Assembly: GCA_964466055.1 (NCBI GenBank)
Contig: CAYXLW010000002.1
Span: 124,001 to 188,000 of the forward strand
Source of the DNA: CAYXLW01 sp964466055
Lineage (GTDB): Bacteria > Patescibacteriota > Gracilibacteria > GCA-2401425
DNA: 64,000 nt
Direction: 5' to 3'
Below, one piece after another: positions 1 to 8,398 of the stretch. The notes beneath the pieces are model-generated. The model saw only the letters and a program-made list of their open reading frames with translations, was not told where the DNA came from and made no database searches. The translations under genes and the position numbers were made by a program. Every line of letters starts with the position of its first letter. Position 1 is the stretch's first letter.

Positions 1-397
1 CTATACGTTTCTCTTGCGATCGCATCATTTCAGATGATTCAATACAAAAATCGTAACATTGTTTATAAAATTCTTCTCTACCAAGGTCATGTCTATCTAT
101 TCCTTGTTCTTTTAAAAGTTTTCTTTCAAATACAGTTTGAGTAAGTATTCCTGCATGATCTTTTCCTGGAAGCAATAGCGTATTTTTGCCCTGCATTCTT
201 GCATATCTTCCGGCTATATCCATAATTGCATACCCCGAAGCATGTCCTAAATGAAGAGCTCCATTTGCATTAGGTGGTGGCAAAACATTTATATGTGTCT
301 TAATTTTAGTTGTGTCTGGTGAAAAGACTTTGTTATCTCCCCATTTCTTATAAATTTCTTTTTCGTAATTTTGAGGTTCGTAGGTCTTAGGAAGCAT
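1..397 (-). CDS. valS: Valyl-tRNA synthetase, N-terminal part (runs off left edge)
   Basis: The 132 visible residues are the N-terminus of a class I aminoacyl-tRNA synthetase; the rest lies outside the window. The HIGH signature appears as HLGH at residues 49-52 inside PPPNANGALHLGHASG, followed by a RYARMQG segment and LLPGKDHAGI. This order is typical of ValRS, which charges tRNA-Val in the cytoplasm. The start at 397 gives MLPKTYEPQN, a normal ValRS beginning. No Shine-Dalgarno is visible upstream. Related Ile/Leu enzymes share the fold, but the GKDHAGI stretch favours ValRS. The editing domain and the KMSKS motif cannot be checked here. Confidence 0.88.
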   Translation of the reverse strand, partial: MLPKTYEPQNYEKEIYKKWGDNKVFSPDTTKIKTHINVLPPPNANGALHLGHASGYAIMDIAGRYARMQGKNTLLLPGKDHAGILTQTVFERKLLKEQGIDRHDLGREEFYKQCYDFCIESSEMMRSQEKRI

Positions 398-468
398 TTT
401 TTAGTGTGTTTTAAATTATTAGGTTAGCAAGGGAAATAATAAATTATGGTTGGATAATTATCAATTAT

Positions 469-522
469 GAATGAACAATGATCAATTTAGTTTTTTATTT
501 GACACTATTCATTGATCATTCT
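469..522. repeat. Dispersed AATGATCAATGAACAAT-type repeat, inverted pair
   Basis: Two imperfect inverted copies (469-486 and 507-522) of a short AT-rich word based on AATGATCAATGAACAAT lie between valS and the next gene. The same word recurs at 894-930 and, in reverse, at 32111-32135. No coding potential is seen. Confidence 0.5.
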
Positions 523-571
523 TTATTTCTCCAAGGTTTTATAAAAAGATTTTTAGAAGATAAAATATTAA

Positions 572-877
572 CTATAAATGTTTTTTATTTACAGTATGAG
601 TTGCTCCAGCTTTTTTTAATTCTTCATTGCAACGCTTAACACTGGAGAAGCCAATTAATTTATTACATCTTGTTTTAACATACTGAAGAATAGTATCGCC
701 AGTAATACCATCTTTATCTAAATAATAATCCAAATAAATTATATCAAAACACTTATCGCTTTTTTTAAATTCTTCAAAAGATTCAAAGTATATTAATTCA
801 ATTTCTTCATACTCATGAAGTTGTTTAATGTGCTTTATGCCGTAATCTTTATCATCAATTAGTGCTATTTTTAGCAT
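572..877 (-). CDS. Stand-alone response-regulator receiver-like protein
   Basis: This is a 101-residue single-domain protein resembling a CheY-type receiver. An acidic pair (D8, D9) follows the first beta strand. D50 in YLDYYLDKDG is the likely phospho-acceptor, and a lysine pair near residue 98 sits at the usual position. I chose the internal ATG at 877 because residues upstream of it (from 928) do not fit the fold and overlap the dispersed repeat. No DNA-binding output domain and no histidine kinase are nearby, so its partner is unknown. A second stand-alone receiver lies at 7344-7739. Confidence 0.7.
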   Translation of the reverse strand: MLKIALIDDKDYGIKHIKQLHEYEEIELIYFESFEEFKKSDKCFDIIYLDYYLDKDGITGDTILQYVKTRCNKLIGFSSVKRCNEELKKAGATHTVNKKHL

Positions 878-893
878 AAGGAAAAGGGGGTTA

Positions 894-930
894 GAATGAA
901 TGATCAATGAACAATGAGGAATGATCAATT
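894..930. repeat. Dispersed AATGATCAATGAACAAT-type repeat
   Basis: The stretch contains AATGATCAATGAACAAT followed by GAGGAATGATCAAT. Reverse-complemented, 32111-32135 matches it almost exactly. It lies just upstream of the receiver gene that starts at 877. Confidence 0.5.
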
Positions 931-1019
931 CAAATATAAATTAATTGAATTATTAAATAATTTCAATGAAGCGTTTTTAATTCATTGATAACACAAGTGT
1001 CATTGTTTATTATTTAAAG

Positions 1020-1096
1020 TGTCATGCTGAACTTGATTCAGTGTCCAGTTAACAAAATAAATAACAACTAGATTCCAGATCAAGTCTGGAATGACA
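1020..1096. repeat. REP/MITE-like imperfect palindrome
   Basis: Left arm 1020-1050 (beginning TGTCATGCTGAACTTGATTC) and right arm 1066-1096 (ending CAAGTCTGGAATGACA) are inverted copies matching at about 22 of 31 positions around a 15-nt loop. The word resembles the GTCATTCC...GGAATGAC palindromes dispersed in many bacterial genomes. A sibling element is at 2411-2480. Confidence 0.6.
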
Positions 1097-1127
1097 AAAT
1101 ATAAATAATTTAAATTTTTTAAAAAAT

Positions 1128-2399
1128 ATGTACGAAACTTCAAAACTTAAAAATGGATTACAGTGTATTTCAAAAACAATTCCGCATTCAGAAAGTGTAA
1201 CAGTGCTTTGCTTAGTTGGAGCAGGTTCTAGATATGAAAATAAATCTAATAGAGGAATATCTCACTTTCTTGAACATATGTTTTTTAAAGGTGGAGAAAA
1301 ATTTAGAAATGCTAAGGAAGTTGCGGTTGCAATAGATTCAATCGGTGGAGATTTTAATGCTTTTACTGGAAAAGAATATGCAGGATATTATGTAAAATGC
1401 TCTGTCGAACATATAGACACTGCATGTAAAGTTCTTTCAGATATGCTACTTACAGCACGATTTTCTCAAGAAGAAATAGAAAAGGAGAGAGGGGTTATTA
1501 TTGAAGAATTGAATATGTATTTAGATACACCTATGTATCAGGTTTCTTGGAATTTTGAAAACTTTATTTTAGGAGATCATCCTCTAGGATGGGATACAAT
1601 AGGAACTAGAGAAGTGATTTTAGGTGTTAATAGTAAAGATTTTCATGAATATAAAAATTCTCTTTATACTCCAGAAAATACTGTAATTGCTGTTGCTGGA
1701 GGATTTAAACATAAAGAAGTAGTTGAAAAATTAGGGAACTATTTTTCTAATATGAATGGGAAACAAACTTTGAATGCATTAGGTCTAAAATCACATACTC
1801 CAAAATCTCGTGTTCATATTTTTGAGAAAAATACAGAACAAGGGCATTTTGTTTTAGGAGGAAAAGGACCTGAGGCAAAACATAAAGATGCTTTTGTTTT
1901 CAAACTTCTTTCAGTTCTTTGTGGTGGGATGATGAGCTCGCGTATGTTTTTAAATGTTAGAGAGGCAAAAGGATTATGTTACTACATTTCAACTTCAACA
2001 GATGATTTTAAAGATGTTGGGATTATTTCAACTCGTGCAGGTGTAGATTTAAAACGTATTACAGATGCAGTTGAAGGAGTTTTAGGGGAATACAAAAAAC
2101 TTCGTGAAAATAAGGTTTCTAAAGAGGAATTAGAAAAATCTAAAAACTTTCTTAAAGGTAAAATGAAACTTCGTTTGGAAGATTCAGAAGAAGTTGCTCA
2201 TATGATAGGGAAACAAGCACTACTCTATGGTGAAATTTTAGATATGAAAGATGTTGAAGAGAAAATTAATGCTGTAACTATTGAAGATATTCATAGGTTG
2301 GCTAATCAAGTTTTTGCTCCGGAAAATCTTTATATTTCTATGATCGGTCCTTTTGAAAATAAAAGAGATGAGTTGGAAGAATTGATGAGGAAGGCTTAA
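1128..2399 (+). CDS. M16 family zinc peptidase (processing-peptidase type)
   Basis: This 423-residue protein is an insulinase/M16 metallopeptidase. The inverted zinc motif is HFLEH at about residues 45-49, and the distal zinc ligand is expected in ERGVIIEELNMY near residue 124. A second, non-catalytic M16 domain follows, with the usual R-x-x-G-L-x-Y pattern (REAKGLCYYIST). The length matches the compact bacterial processing-peptidase group. No signal peptide is apparent, so it is probably cytoplasmic. It is flanked on both sides by palindromic repeat elements and stands alone. The leader (TTTTTTAAAAAATATG) carries no Shine-Dalgarno. Confidence 0.92.
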   Translation: MYETSKLKNGLQCISKTIPHSESVTVLCLVGAGSRYENKSNRGISHFLEHMFFKGGEKFRNAKEVAVAIDSIGGDFNAFTGKEYAGYYVKCSVEHIDTACKVLSDMLLTARFSQEEIEKERGVIIEELNMYLDTPMYQVSWNFENFILGDHPLGWDTIGTREVILGVNSKDFHEYKNSLYTPENTVIAVAGGFKHKEVVEKLGNYFSNMNGKQTLNALGLKSHTPKSRVHIFEKNTEQGHFVLGGKGPEAKHKDAFVFKLLSVLCGGMMSSRMFLNVREAKGLCYYISTSTDDFKDVGIISTRAGVDLKRITDAVEGVLGEYKKLRENKVSKEELEKSKNFLKGKMKLRLEDSEEVAHMIGKQALLYGEILDMKDVEEKINAVTIEDIHRLANQVFAPENLYISMIGPFENKRDELEELMRKA

Positions 2400-2410
2400 T
2401 CCAGTAGGAG

Positions 2411-2480
2411 GTCATGCTGACTTGTCCAAGATCTCATGAATTAGACAATTACAATAAGATTCCTGACAAGCAAGAATGAC
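2411..2480. repeat. REP/MITE-like imperfect palindrome
   Basis: Arms 2411-2437 and 2454-2480 are inverted copies (GTCATGCTGACTTGTC and GACAAGCAAGAATGAC at the outer ends) with a 16-nt loop. It is the same family as 1020-1096. The two elements bracket the M16 peptidase gene. Confidence 0.6.
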
Positions 2481-2527
2481 TGTATCTATTCTTTCATTTT
2501 ATGCTACTAGCATGAAGTTTTTTGTTT

Positions 2528-2570
2528 TTAGGATTATATAAAAAAGAGACGTAAAATTTTACGTCTCTTT
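2528..2570 (-). terminator. Intrinsic terminator of groES-groEL
   Basis: A perfect 14-bp palindrome at 2543-2570 (half AAAGAGACGTAAAA) lies just beyond the groEL stop codon. On the minus strand it is followed by TTTTTTATATAA, a clear U-tract. Confidence 0.85.
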
Positions 2571-2595
2571 AATAAATAGTCTTTCATTTAATAAA

Positions 2596-4263
2596 TTACA
2601 TCATTCCCATTCCTCCCATGCCACCTCCTGCACAAGCTCCACTACATTCTTTTTTCTCAGGAATATCAGTTATTGCAGCTTCTGTAATAAGAAAAGTTCC
2701 TGCAACAGATCCTGCATTTTCAAGTGCTACTCGAACAACTTTTTTAGGATCTACAATTCCTTTTTTAATTAAATTTTCTATTTTTATTTCATTGTCAGAT
2801 GCATTTTGAGAAGCATCAAACCCCATCTCTTTAGATTTTTTTATTGCTTCAAAAACTTTGTCATAAATAACGTCTCCACTAAAGCCAGAATTTTTAGCAA
2901 TTTGTTTTAAAGGATCTAAGCAAGCTTTTGCAACAACCATCATTCCTACAACAATATCTTGGTCTTTTTCATTTTTTATTAACTCCATTATTTTGCTTGC
3001 AACAACAACTAGCGCAGTTCCACCTCCTGCAACAATTCCTTCAGCAATAGCAGCTCTAGTTGCAGCTAGCGCATCTTCAATTCTCATTTTCTTTTCTTTT
3101 TGTTCAAGTTCGCTAGCAGCGCCAACCTTAATAACAGCTACTCCACCTGCAAGTTTCCCAATTCTCTCAGAGATTTTTTCTTTATCATAATCAGATTTTG
3201 CAAGTTTTAGTTCTTGCTTCATTCTATCAACTCTTGCTTCAATTTTCTTTTTATCTCCTTTCCCATCTACAATAGTACAAGTGTCTTTTGTAGCCACAAC
3301 TTTTGTAGCTTTACCTAAATGCTCTGGCAATGCTTTATCAAATCCTAGACCAACTTCATCGCTAATTACAGTTCCTCCTGTAAGTACAGCAATATCTTCC
3401 AGCATTTCTTTTCTTCTATCTCCAAATCCTGGAGCTTTTACAGCTAAAATATTAAATGCTCCTCGTAGTTTATTTAAAACTATTGTTGTAAGTGCTTCTC
3501 CGTCAACATCTTCAGCAATAATTACAAGGTCTTTTTTCCCTTGACCAGCGATTCCCTCAAGAAGAGGAAGAAGAGGTTGAAGTGTTGAGATTTTTTTATC
3601 AGTAAGAAGAATAAGTGCATTCTCAAACTCTGCATCCATTCTTTGTGTATTTGTAATCATGTAAGGAGAAATGTATCCATTATCAAATTGCATTCCTTCT
3701 ACAACATCTTTTTCAAGTCCTACTGTTTTTCCATCCTCAACACTAATAACTCCGTCGTGTCCTATTGTTTCCATTACTTCAGAAATAAGTGCTCCTACTT
3801 TTGGGTCTTGAGCAGAAATAGTAGCCACTGATGCGATTTCTTCTTTTGTAGTAATTTGCTTTGCAAATGAATCAAGTTCTTTATTTGCTATATCAACAGC
3901 TTTTTGTATTCCAAGCTTCATGATCATAGGATTTGCTCCTGCTGTAACATTTTTCATTCCTTCTTCAATCATTGCATCAGCAAGTAAAATTGCTGTTGTT
4001 GTTCCATCTCCTGCAATATCATTTGTTTTTGTTGCTACTTCTTTTACCATTTGTGCCCCCATGTTTTCATAAGCATCTTCAAGTTCAATTTCTTTAGCAA
4101 TTGTTACTCCATCATTTGTAATAGTAGGTCCTCCGTATTTTTTATCAAGAATAACATCTCTACCTTTTGGACCTATTGTTACACGAACTGCTTTTGCAAG
4201 TTGTTTAACTCCATTTTGGAGTTTTTTTCGTGCTTCTTCTGAAAATATAATTTGTTTAGCCAT
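2596..4263 (-). CDS. groL: Chaperonin GroEL (60 kDa)
   Basis: A 555-residue group I chaperonin subunit that folds proteins in the cytoplasm as a double ring with GroES. The sequence shows the N-terminal GPKGRDVILDKKYGGPTITN segment, the ATP-binding GDGTTTA motif near residues 86-92, and a C-terminal Gly/Met tail ending GGMGGMGMM. One cysteine pair (ECSGAC) just before the tail is unusual but not disruptive. It follows groES with a 52-nt gap and ends at a strong terminator. Expression is probably controlled by HrcA through the CIRCE element upstream of groES. Confidence 0.98.
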   Translation of the reverse strand: MAKQIIFSEEARKKLQNGVKQLAKAVRVTIGPKGRDVILDKKYGGPTITNDGVTIAKEIELEDAYENMGAQMVKEVATKTNDIAGDGTTTAILLADAMIEEGMKNVTAGANPMIMKLGIQKAVDIANKELDSFAKQITTKEEIASVATISAQDPKVGALISEVMETIGHDGVISVEDGKTVGLEKDVVEGMQFDNGYISPYMITNTQRMDAEFENALILLTDKKISTLQPLLPLLEGIAGQGKKDLVIIAEDVDGEALTTIVLNKLRGAFNILAVKAPGFGDRRKEMLEDIAVLTGGTVISDEVGLGFDKALPEHLGKATKVVATKDTCTIVDGKGDKKKIEARVDRMKQELKLAKSDYDKEKISERIGKLAGGVAVIKVGAASELEQKEKKMRIEDALAATRAAIAEGIVAGGGTALVVVASKIMELIKNEKDQDIVVGMMVVAKACLDPLKQIAKNSGFSGDVIYDKVFEAIKKSKEMGFDASQNASDNEIKIENLIKKGIVDPKKVVRVALENAGSVAGTFLITEAAITDIPEKKECSGACAGGGMGGMGMM

Positions 4264-4315
4264 AATATTAATAAGTTAAAATTTATAAAAGTTTAAATTC
4301 AAAATTTTGTTATTA

Positions 4316-4612
4316 TTAAGCTTCCAATTTAGCTAAGATGTCTTCAATATCTAAAACTAAAAGCTCTTCTCCTTCTTTTGTTTTAAATTCAGTAGGGGAG
4401 TACTTTTTATAAAGAACAACTTCTCCTTCTTTTACAGGACAAGGTTTTTTAGTTCCATCTTTTAAGACAATGTCAGATATAGCTACAACTGTACCTTGCA
4501 TTGGTTTTTCTTTTCCTGCATCGCTTAATACTAAACCAAAAGAGGTAACTTCCTCTTGTGTTTGTGGTTTTACTATAATTCGTCCATTTAATGGAATAAC
4601 TTTTGTTGTCAT
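4316..4612 (-). CDS. groS: Co-chaperonin GroES
   Basis: This 98-residue GroES lid protein begins MTTKVIPLNGRIIVKP, the usual first strand. It contains the mobile-loop region around residues 17-32 and the EVVLYKKYSPTEF segment. It pairs with the downstream groEL to form the folding chamber. It is the first gene of a two-gene operon read on the minus strand, with a CIRCE operator 23 nt upstream of the start codon. The start context (ATAAAAAAAATATG) has no Shine-Dalgarno. Confidence 0.97.
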   Translation of the reverse strand: MTTKVIPLNGRIIVKPQTQEEVTSFGLVLSDAGKEKPMQGTVVAISDIVLKDGTKKPCPVKEGEVVLYKKYSPTEFKTKEGEELLVLDIEDILAKLEA

Positions 4613-4634
4613 ATTTTTTTTATTAATTTGTAAA

Positions 4635-4661
4635 TTAGCAGTCGATATTTTAGAGTGCTAA
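4635..4661 (-). promoter_or_regulatory. CIRCE element (HrcA operator)
   Basis: TTAGCAGTC, nine nucleotides, then GAGTGCTAA: the classical CIRCE inverted repeat (TTAGCACTC-N9-GAGTGCTAA) with a single mismatch in one arm. A TACAAT-like -10 on the minus strand lies at 4686-4691, placing CIRCE over the early transcript. hrcA itself is not in the window. The remaining roughly 280 bases up to 4945 hold no gene I can support. Confidence 0.92.
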
Positions 4662-4945
4662 TTTTAAAAAATCAATAGGAAAAATATTGTATAGATTATC
4701 TAAAAATTGCATTAAATAATCTTTGCTTTGTAGTTTCTAATTTGTTAATATCTGAACATAATAAAAAAATAAATGAAAACGTTGCAATCTCTAGATTTAG
4801 ACCCAGAACCCGTCCGTATAAAATATAATGGTTTTGTAAGCTTGAATGCCTTATGTAGCATTCGGTTAGTTTGTGTATTTTTTTTGAGATAATATTCAAT
4901 TTAATCGCCTATTTTTTATTCAATTAAATTCTAAAAATCAATTTT

Positions 4946-6187
4946 ATGGATTCTCGATTATTACTTTTATTAATACTAATATTTCTTTCAGCATTTTTTT
5001 CCGGTTCAGAAATTGCACTTGTGTCTTTGTCAAAAGCCAAAGTACGTGCAATGGTAGAAAAAGGAAATAAAACGGCATATATAATTCAAAATCTAAAAAG
5101 TAATCCACAAAAACTTCTCATAACCATCCTTATTGGGAATAATTTAGTAAACATTGGTGCTTCTGTAATTACAACAGCGTGGATTACAGAGAAATTTGGA
5201 AGTCATACATTGGGTGCTATTACAGGAGTTTTAACTCTTGTTATTTTAATTTTTGGAGAAATTTTCCCAAAAATATTTGCAGAAAAATTTTCAAAGCAAT
5301 ATGCACTTATTATTGCTAGACCCCTTGCTTTTTTTCAATTTGTATTTTTTCCAATTATATGGATTTTTGAGAAAAAAATGTTTTTTTTGATGAATCTTAT
5401 TGGAGGAAGTCATGAGAAAATGACGGGAGATGAACTTAAGGCTATAATAATGGTAGGTGCTGAATCAGGAGCTATTGAAAATGAAGAAAAAGAATTAATT
5501 GATAATATTATGGAATTTGATGAAATTAAAGTTTCTCAAATTATGACTCCTAGAGCCAAAATTGTATCTCTTGAAGATACGGTTTCTTTAGATGAGGCTA
5601 TAAATTTTATTGTTGAAGAAGGATATTCGCGTATTCCTGTATATCATGGGAATATTGATGATGTTGTTGGAGTTCTTACTGTTCATGATTTATTAAAAGC
5701 TAAAAAGAAAATGGGCAATAAGAATGTTCCCATAAAGGAAGTTGAATTAAAAAGTCCAGTTTTTATCCCAGAAACAAAATATCTTAATGAACTTTTTAAG
5801 GAATTCCAGTGGAGACGTAAGCATATGGCTATAATTGTCAATGAACATGGTAGTGTTACAGGGATTGTTACAATGGAAGATTTACTTGAAGAAATTGTTG
5901 GGGATATTGTTGATGAATCGGATAATGAAGACATTATGATTGAAAAGCTTTCTGAAAACTCTTGGAGGATAGATGCTGAAATTGATATTGAAGAGCTTAA
6001 TGAATCTTTGGGAACTAAATTTGAATGTGAAGATGAACATAAATCGGTAGGATATTTGTTGCTCGATAAATTCCAGAAAATTCCGCGTAAAGGAGAAGAT
6101 ATTAAAATTAATGATTTTCATTTCTTTATTGAGAAAATGGAAGGGAATAAAATCCACTCTGTAAGAGTAATTAGAGTTAAGAAATAA
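4946..6187 (+). CDS. CNNM/CBS-domain membrane protein (HlyC/CorC family)
   Basis: A 413-residue protein with the standard three-part layout. An N-terminal CNNM (DUF21) membrane domain with about four helices (residues 1-170) opens with LLLLLILIFLSAFFSGSEIA. A CBS-domain pair covers about residues 200-320 (MTPRAKIVSLE; GVLTVHDLLKAKKK; GSVTGIVTMEDLLEEIVGDI). A C-terminal CorC_HlyC domain covers residues 335-410. Family members are linked to magnesium or other divalent-cation export. It reads opposite to groES. Confidence 0.93.
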   Translation: MDSRLLLLLILIFLSAFFSGSEIALVSLSKAKVRAMVEKGNKTAYIIQNLKSNPQKLLITILIGNNLVNIGASVITTAWITEKFGSHTLGAITGVLTLVILIFGEIFPKIFAEKFSKQYALIIARPLAFFQFVFFPIIWIFEKKMFFLMNLIGGSHEKMTGDELKAIIMVGAESGAIENEEKELIDNIMEFDEIKVSQIMTPRAKIVSLEDTVSLDEAINFIVEEGYSRIPVYHGNIDDVVGVLTVHDLLKAKKKMGNKNVPIKEVELKSPVFIPETKYLNELFKEFQWRRKHMAIIVNEHGSVTGIVTMEDLLEEIVGDIVDESDNEDIMIEKLSENSWRIDAEIDIEELNESLGTKFECEDEHKSVGYLLLDKFQKIPRKGEDIKINDFHFFIEKMEGNKIHSVRVIRVKK

Positions 6188-6257
6188 ACAGTACTACTCA
6201 TTAGTCTTCAGTGTCTTTAAGCTAAATGATACGCCTATTTTTTATATTTATTTGATT

Positions 6258-6821
6258 ATGTATTTATTAATTAACACAGCATTTTCGGAGGTAGAAATTA
6301 CTTTGTTTAATGAGCATATTATTGATTTTTATAAAAAATGGAAAACACGAAATGAATCATTTGAAATAATTCAAGAAATATCAAAATTAGATTTAAGCAA
6401 ATTAAAAGGAGTTTTAGTTTGTAATGGTCCAGGAAGGTTTATTTCACTACGAGTTGGAGTGGCTCTTTCGCAAACTCTCTCTTATACAAAAAAGATCCCA
6501 ATTTATTCTTTTACATCATTCCAATATATGAAAGTTTTATGTCATAAAAATAAAGAAAATATTGTGTTTCTTCAGCAAGTAGGAATGAATGAAGTGTTTG
6601 TGAATGGTGAGTTAAAGAAATTTGAAGAGCTAACACAAAAACCAACTTATTGGGCAGGGGAGCTTAAAACACCACAATTTTTACCAGAAATATGGGAAGA
6701 AAAAGAACTCCCAGAAAGAAATTTAGATTTCTTTCTTGAATTATTAAAAAACCTTAAGCCAGTAAAACATGTTTCTATTGAATATGGGAAGAAACCAAGT
6801 ATTTCAATATCTAAAAAATAA
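6258..6821 (+). CDS. tsaB: TsaB, tRNA t6A-modification factor
   Basis: A 187-residue ASKHA-fold protein matching TsaB (YeaZ), the partner of TsaD/TsaE in making N6-threonylcarbamoyladenosine at position 37 of ANN-decoding tRNAs. The diagnostic segment is VCNGPGRFISLRVGVALSQ, equivalent to GPGSFTGLRIG in the family. A TTG two codons upstream (6252) is possible, but I prefer the ATG at 6258, which gives MYLLINTAFSEVEI. The protein is shorter than many TsaB, as in other reduced genomes. A GNAT gene follows 22 nt later; tsaB-rimI pairs are a common arrangement. Confidence 0.85.
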   Translation: MYLLINTAFSEVEITLFNEHIIDFYKKWKTRNESFEIIQEISKLDLSKLKGVLVCNGPGRFISLRVGVALSQTLSYTKKIPIYSFTSFQYMKVLCHKNKENIVFLQQVGMNEVFVNGELKKFEELTQKPTYWAGELKTPQFLPEIWEEKELPERNLDFFLELLKNLKPVKHVSIEYGKKPSISISKK

Positions 6822-6843
6822 AATTTATAATAAGATATAATTT

Positions 6844-7314
6844 ATGGAAATTATAAAGGCTAAGATTTTCTCAAAAGACTTTTTTTCGTTCTTACTTATA
6901 TCAATTAATACTTACTCCTTTCAATTTATAGGCATGCTTATTTTTTCACTTAGAAGAAACACTGAAGTTATTTTAGCTAAATTAGATGATGAGGTTATAG
7001 GAGGTCTTATTCTAGCAGATTTTCCAATTGATATGTTTATATTTAAGAACTTATTTAAAAAGGATGTAAGAGATTTATCGTTACAATTCATTAAGTCAGG
7101 ATATAAAAATATGACTTATGTTGCTATAAAAAAGCAATATCGTGGGCAAGGATATGGTAAAGAGTTTTTTAGAAAAATATTAGAGCAATCTTCTTTAAAA
7201 TCTTATTTTGTTCCAATTACTCCATCATTACAAGGATTTTATGAAAAATTAGGGGCAAAGTTATGCCTTACAAGTGAGGGGGTATTTTTAAGGATTGCAA
7301 AAATCGTCCTGTAA
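6844..7314 (+). CDS. GNAT-family N-acetyltransferase
   Basis: A 156-residue GNAT protein. The acetyl-CoA-binding motif A is visible as VAIKKQYRGQGYGKEFFRK (Q-x-x-G-x-G type) around residues 98-116, and the closing beta-strand region is LQGFYEKLGAKL. Its position directly after tsaB suggests a RimI-like role (N-terminal acetylation, often of ribosomal protein S18). The N-terminal half is unusually hydrophobic and not RimI-like, so the substrate is left open. Confidence 0.75.
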   Translation: MEIIKAKIFSKDFFSFLLISINTYSFQFIGMLIFSLRRNTEVILAKLDDEVIGGLILADFPIDMFIFKNLFKKDVRDLSLQFIKSGYKNMTYVAIKKQYRGQGYGKEFFRKILEQSSLKSYFVPITPSLQGFYEKLGAKLCLTSEGVFLRIAKIVL

Positions 7315-7343
7315 TGATTTTTGATTACGATTAGATAAAAATA

Positions 7344-7739
7344 TTATTCAATATTTCCCAATATTTCATCTACTTTACGCTTTATTTCTTTTATGTCTGT
7401 TTTAATTTTAGTCAAATAAATTATTTTATCAGCATATTCTTCTCCCATAAAATTACGTAATACATGTTCAGGCATCGCAGAATATATAATTACGTTTTTG
7501 ATCCCATATTCTATAGCCTTAATTGCTATATGAGTTCCATTTATTTTCTGTCCTTCGAAATTGTAATCGGTAATAACTAAATCAAAAAATTCTTGTTGTA
7601 TTTTTTCAATTGCACTTTCTGCACTTGTTTCAGTAGTAATACCTCTTTTCTTATTTTCAGGTCTTTGAACATTTATTATAAATTCCATATTTCCTAATAT
7701 GTCACGTTCATCATCTGCCAATAATATTTTTCCTTGCAT
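7344..7739 (-). CDS. Stand-alone response-regulator receiver domain
   Basis: A 131-residue single receiver domain: KILLADDERDIL carries the acidic pair, FDLVITDYNFEG the likely phospho-aspartate, and NVIIYSAMPE the conserved Ser/Thr position. The final Lys is expected at YLTKIKTD. There is no output domain. It lies upstream of nothing obvious in signalling; rdgB precedes it on the same strand 41 nt away. How it is phosphorylated cannot be told from this window. Confidence 0.85.
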   Translation of the reverse strand: MQGKILLADDERDILGNMEFIINVQRPENKKRGITTETSAESAIEKIQQEFFDLVITDYNFEGQKINGTHIAIKAIEYGIKNVIIYSAMPEHVLRNFMGEEYADKIIYLTKIKTDIKEIKRKVDEILGNIE

Positions 7740-7780
7740 AGTTTTATCAATTACGTTTACTTCCTTATTAAACCCTATAA

Positions 7781-8395
7781 TTATAGTAATGTCAAATTGA
7801 ATTTCGTTCTTAAAAATTCTTTAAACAAGCTAGTTGCTCTTCCTCTGTGAGAAATCCTTCCTTTTTCTTCAACTGTAAGAGCTGAATAAACCTGATTAAA
7901 TCCTATTGGCTTAAATACGGCAGATAATGGGATTCCAGATAAATATTCAGCTTCAGGTTTTTCAGTTATTACTCCTTCACATTTTCCTATAAAAATTTGG
8001 GGAGTAGATTTAGGTGTTTCTAAGAAAGAAAGTGTAGTAAAAAAACATGCTTTTTTATTCTTCTCATGTTTCATTCTATTTAGAAAGAAATCTAACCAAT
8101 CTTCATCATTTGCATTTTCTCCAGCCCCCCATCTTCTTGTGTGAATACCAAGTTCATTTTTTAAAGCTTCAACCTGTATCCCTGAATCGTCAGCAACGGT
8201 TGGAAGTTGTGATAAATTGCAGAAAAATTTAGCTTTAAGCATTGCATTTTCTTCATATGTTTCCCCATTTTCTTCAATATCATCATTAATTCCCAATTCT
8301 TTTAAGTTTACAAAATGAATAGGTAAATCTTTTAAAATAGATTCAATTTCTTTGAACTTTCCATAGTTTTTAGTAGCAATAAGAATTTTATTCAT
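7781..8395 (-). CDS. rdgB: XTP/dITP pyrophosphatase (RdgB/HAM1)
   Basis: A 204-residue Ham1-family house-cleaning enzyme that hydrolyses non-canonical purine triphosphates (XTP, dITP) to monophosphates. Visible signatures are the N-terminal ATKNYGKFKEIESIL (T-x-N-x-x-K), ENGETYEENAMLKAKFF and VADDSGIQVEAL, with the substrate-loop SHRGRA near the C-terminus. It starts 3 nt after the rpiB stop codon, so the two are co-transcribed and probably translationally coupled. Confidence 0.95.
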   Translation of the reverse strand: MNKILIATKNYGKFKEIESILKDLPIHFVNLKELGINDDIEENGETYEENAMLKAKFFCNLSQLPTVADDSGIQVEALKNELGIHTRRWGAGENANDEDWLDFFLNRMKHEKNKKACFFTTLSFLETPKSTPQIFIGKCEGVITEKPEAEYLSGIPLSAVFKPIGFNQVYSALTVEEKGRISHRGRATSLFKEFLRTKFNLTLL

Positions 8396-8398
8396 TTT

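Noticed and set aside
2618..4242. Several plus-strand open frames inside groEL
   Set aside because: Antisense shadows of a well-conserved gene.
4696..4899. 67-residue open frame on the minus strand
   Set aside because: No start context, no recognisable domain, and it lies in the groES upstream region; probably chance.
4780..4900. Possible structured RNA or tRNA between groES and the CNNM gene
   Set aside because: A GAATGC/GCATTC hairpin is present, but no cloverleaf, T-loop consensus or CCA end could be built.
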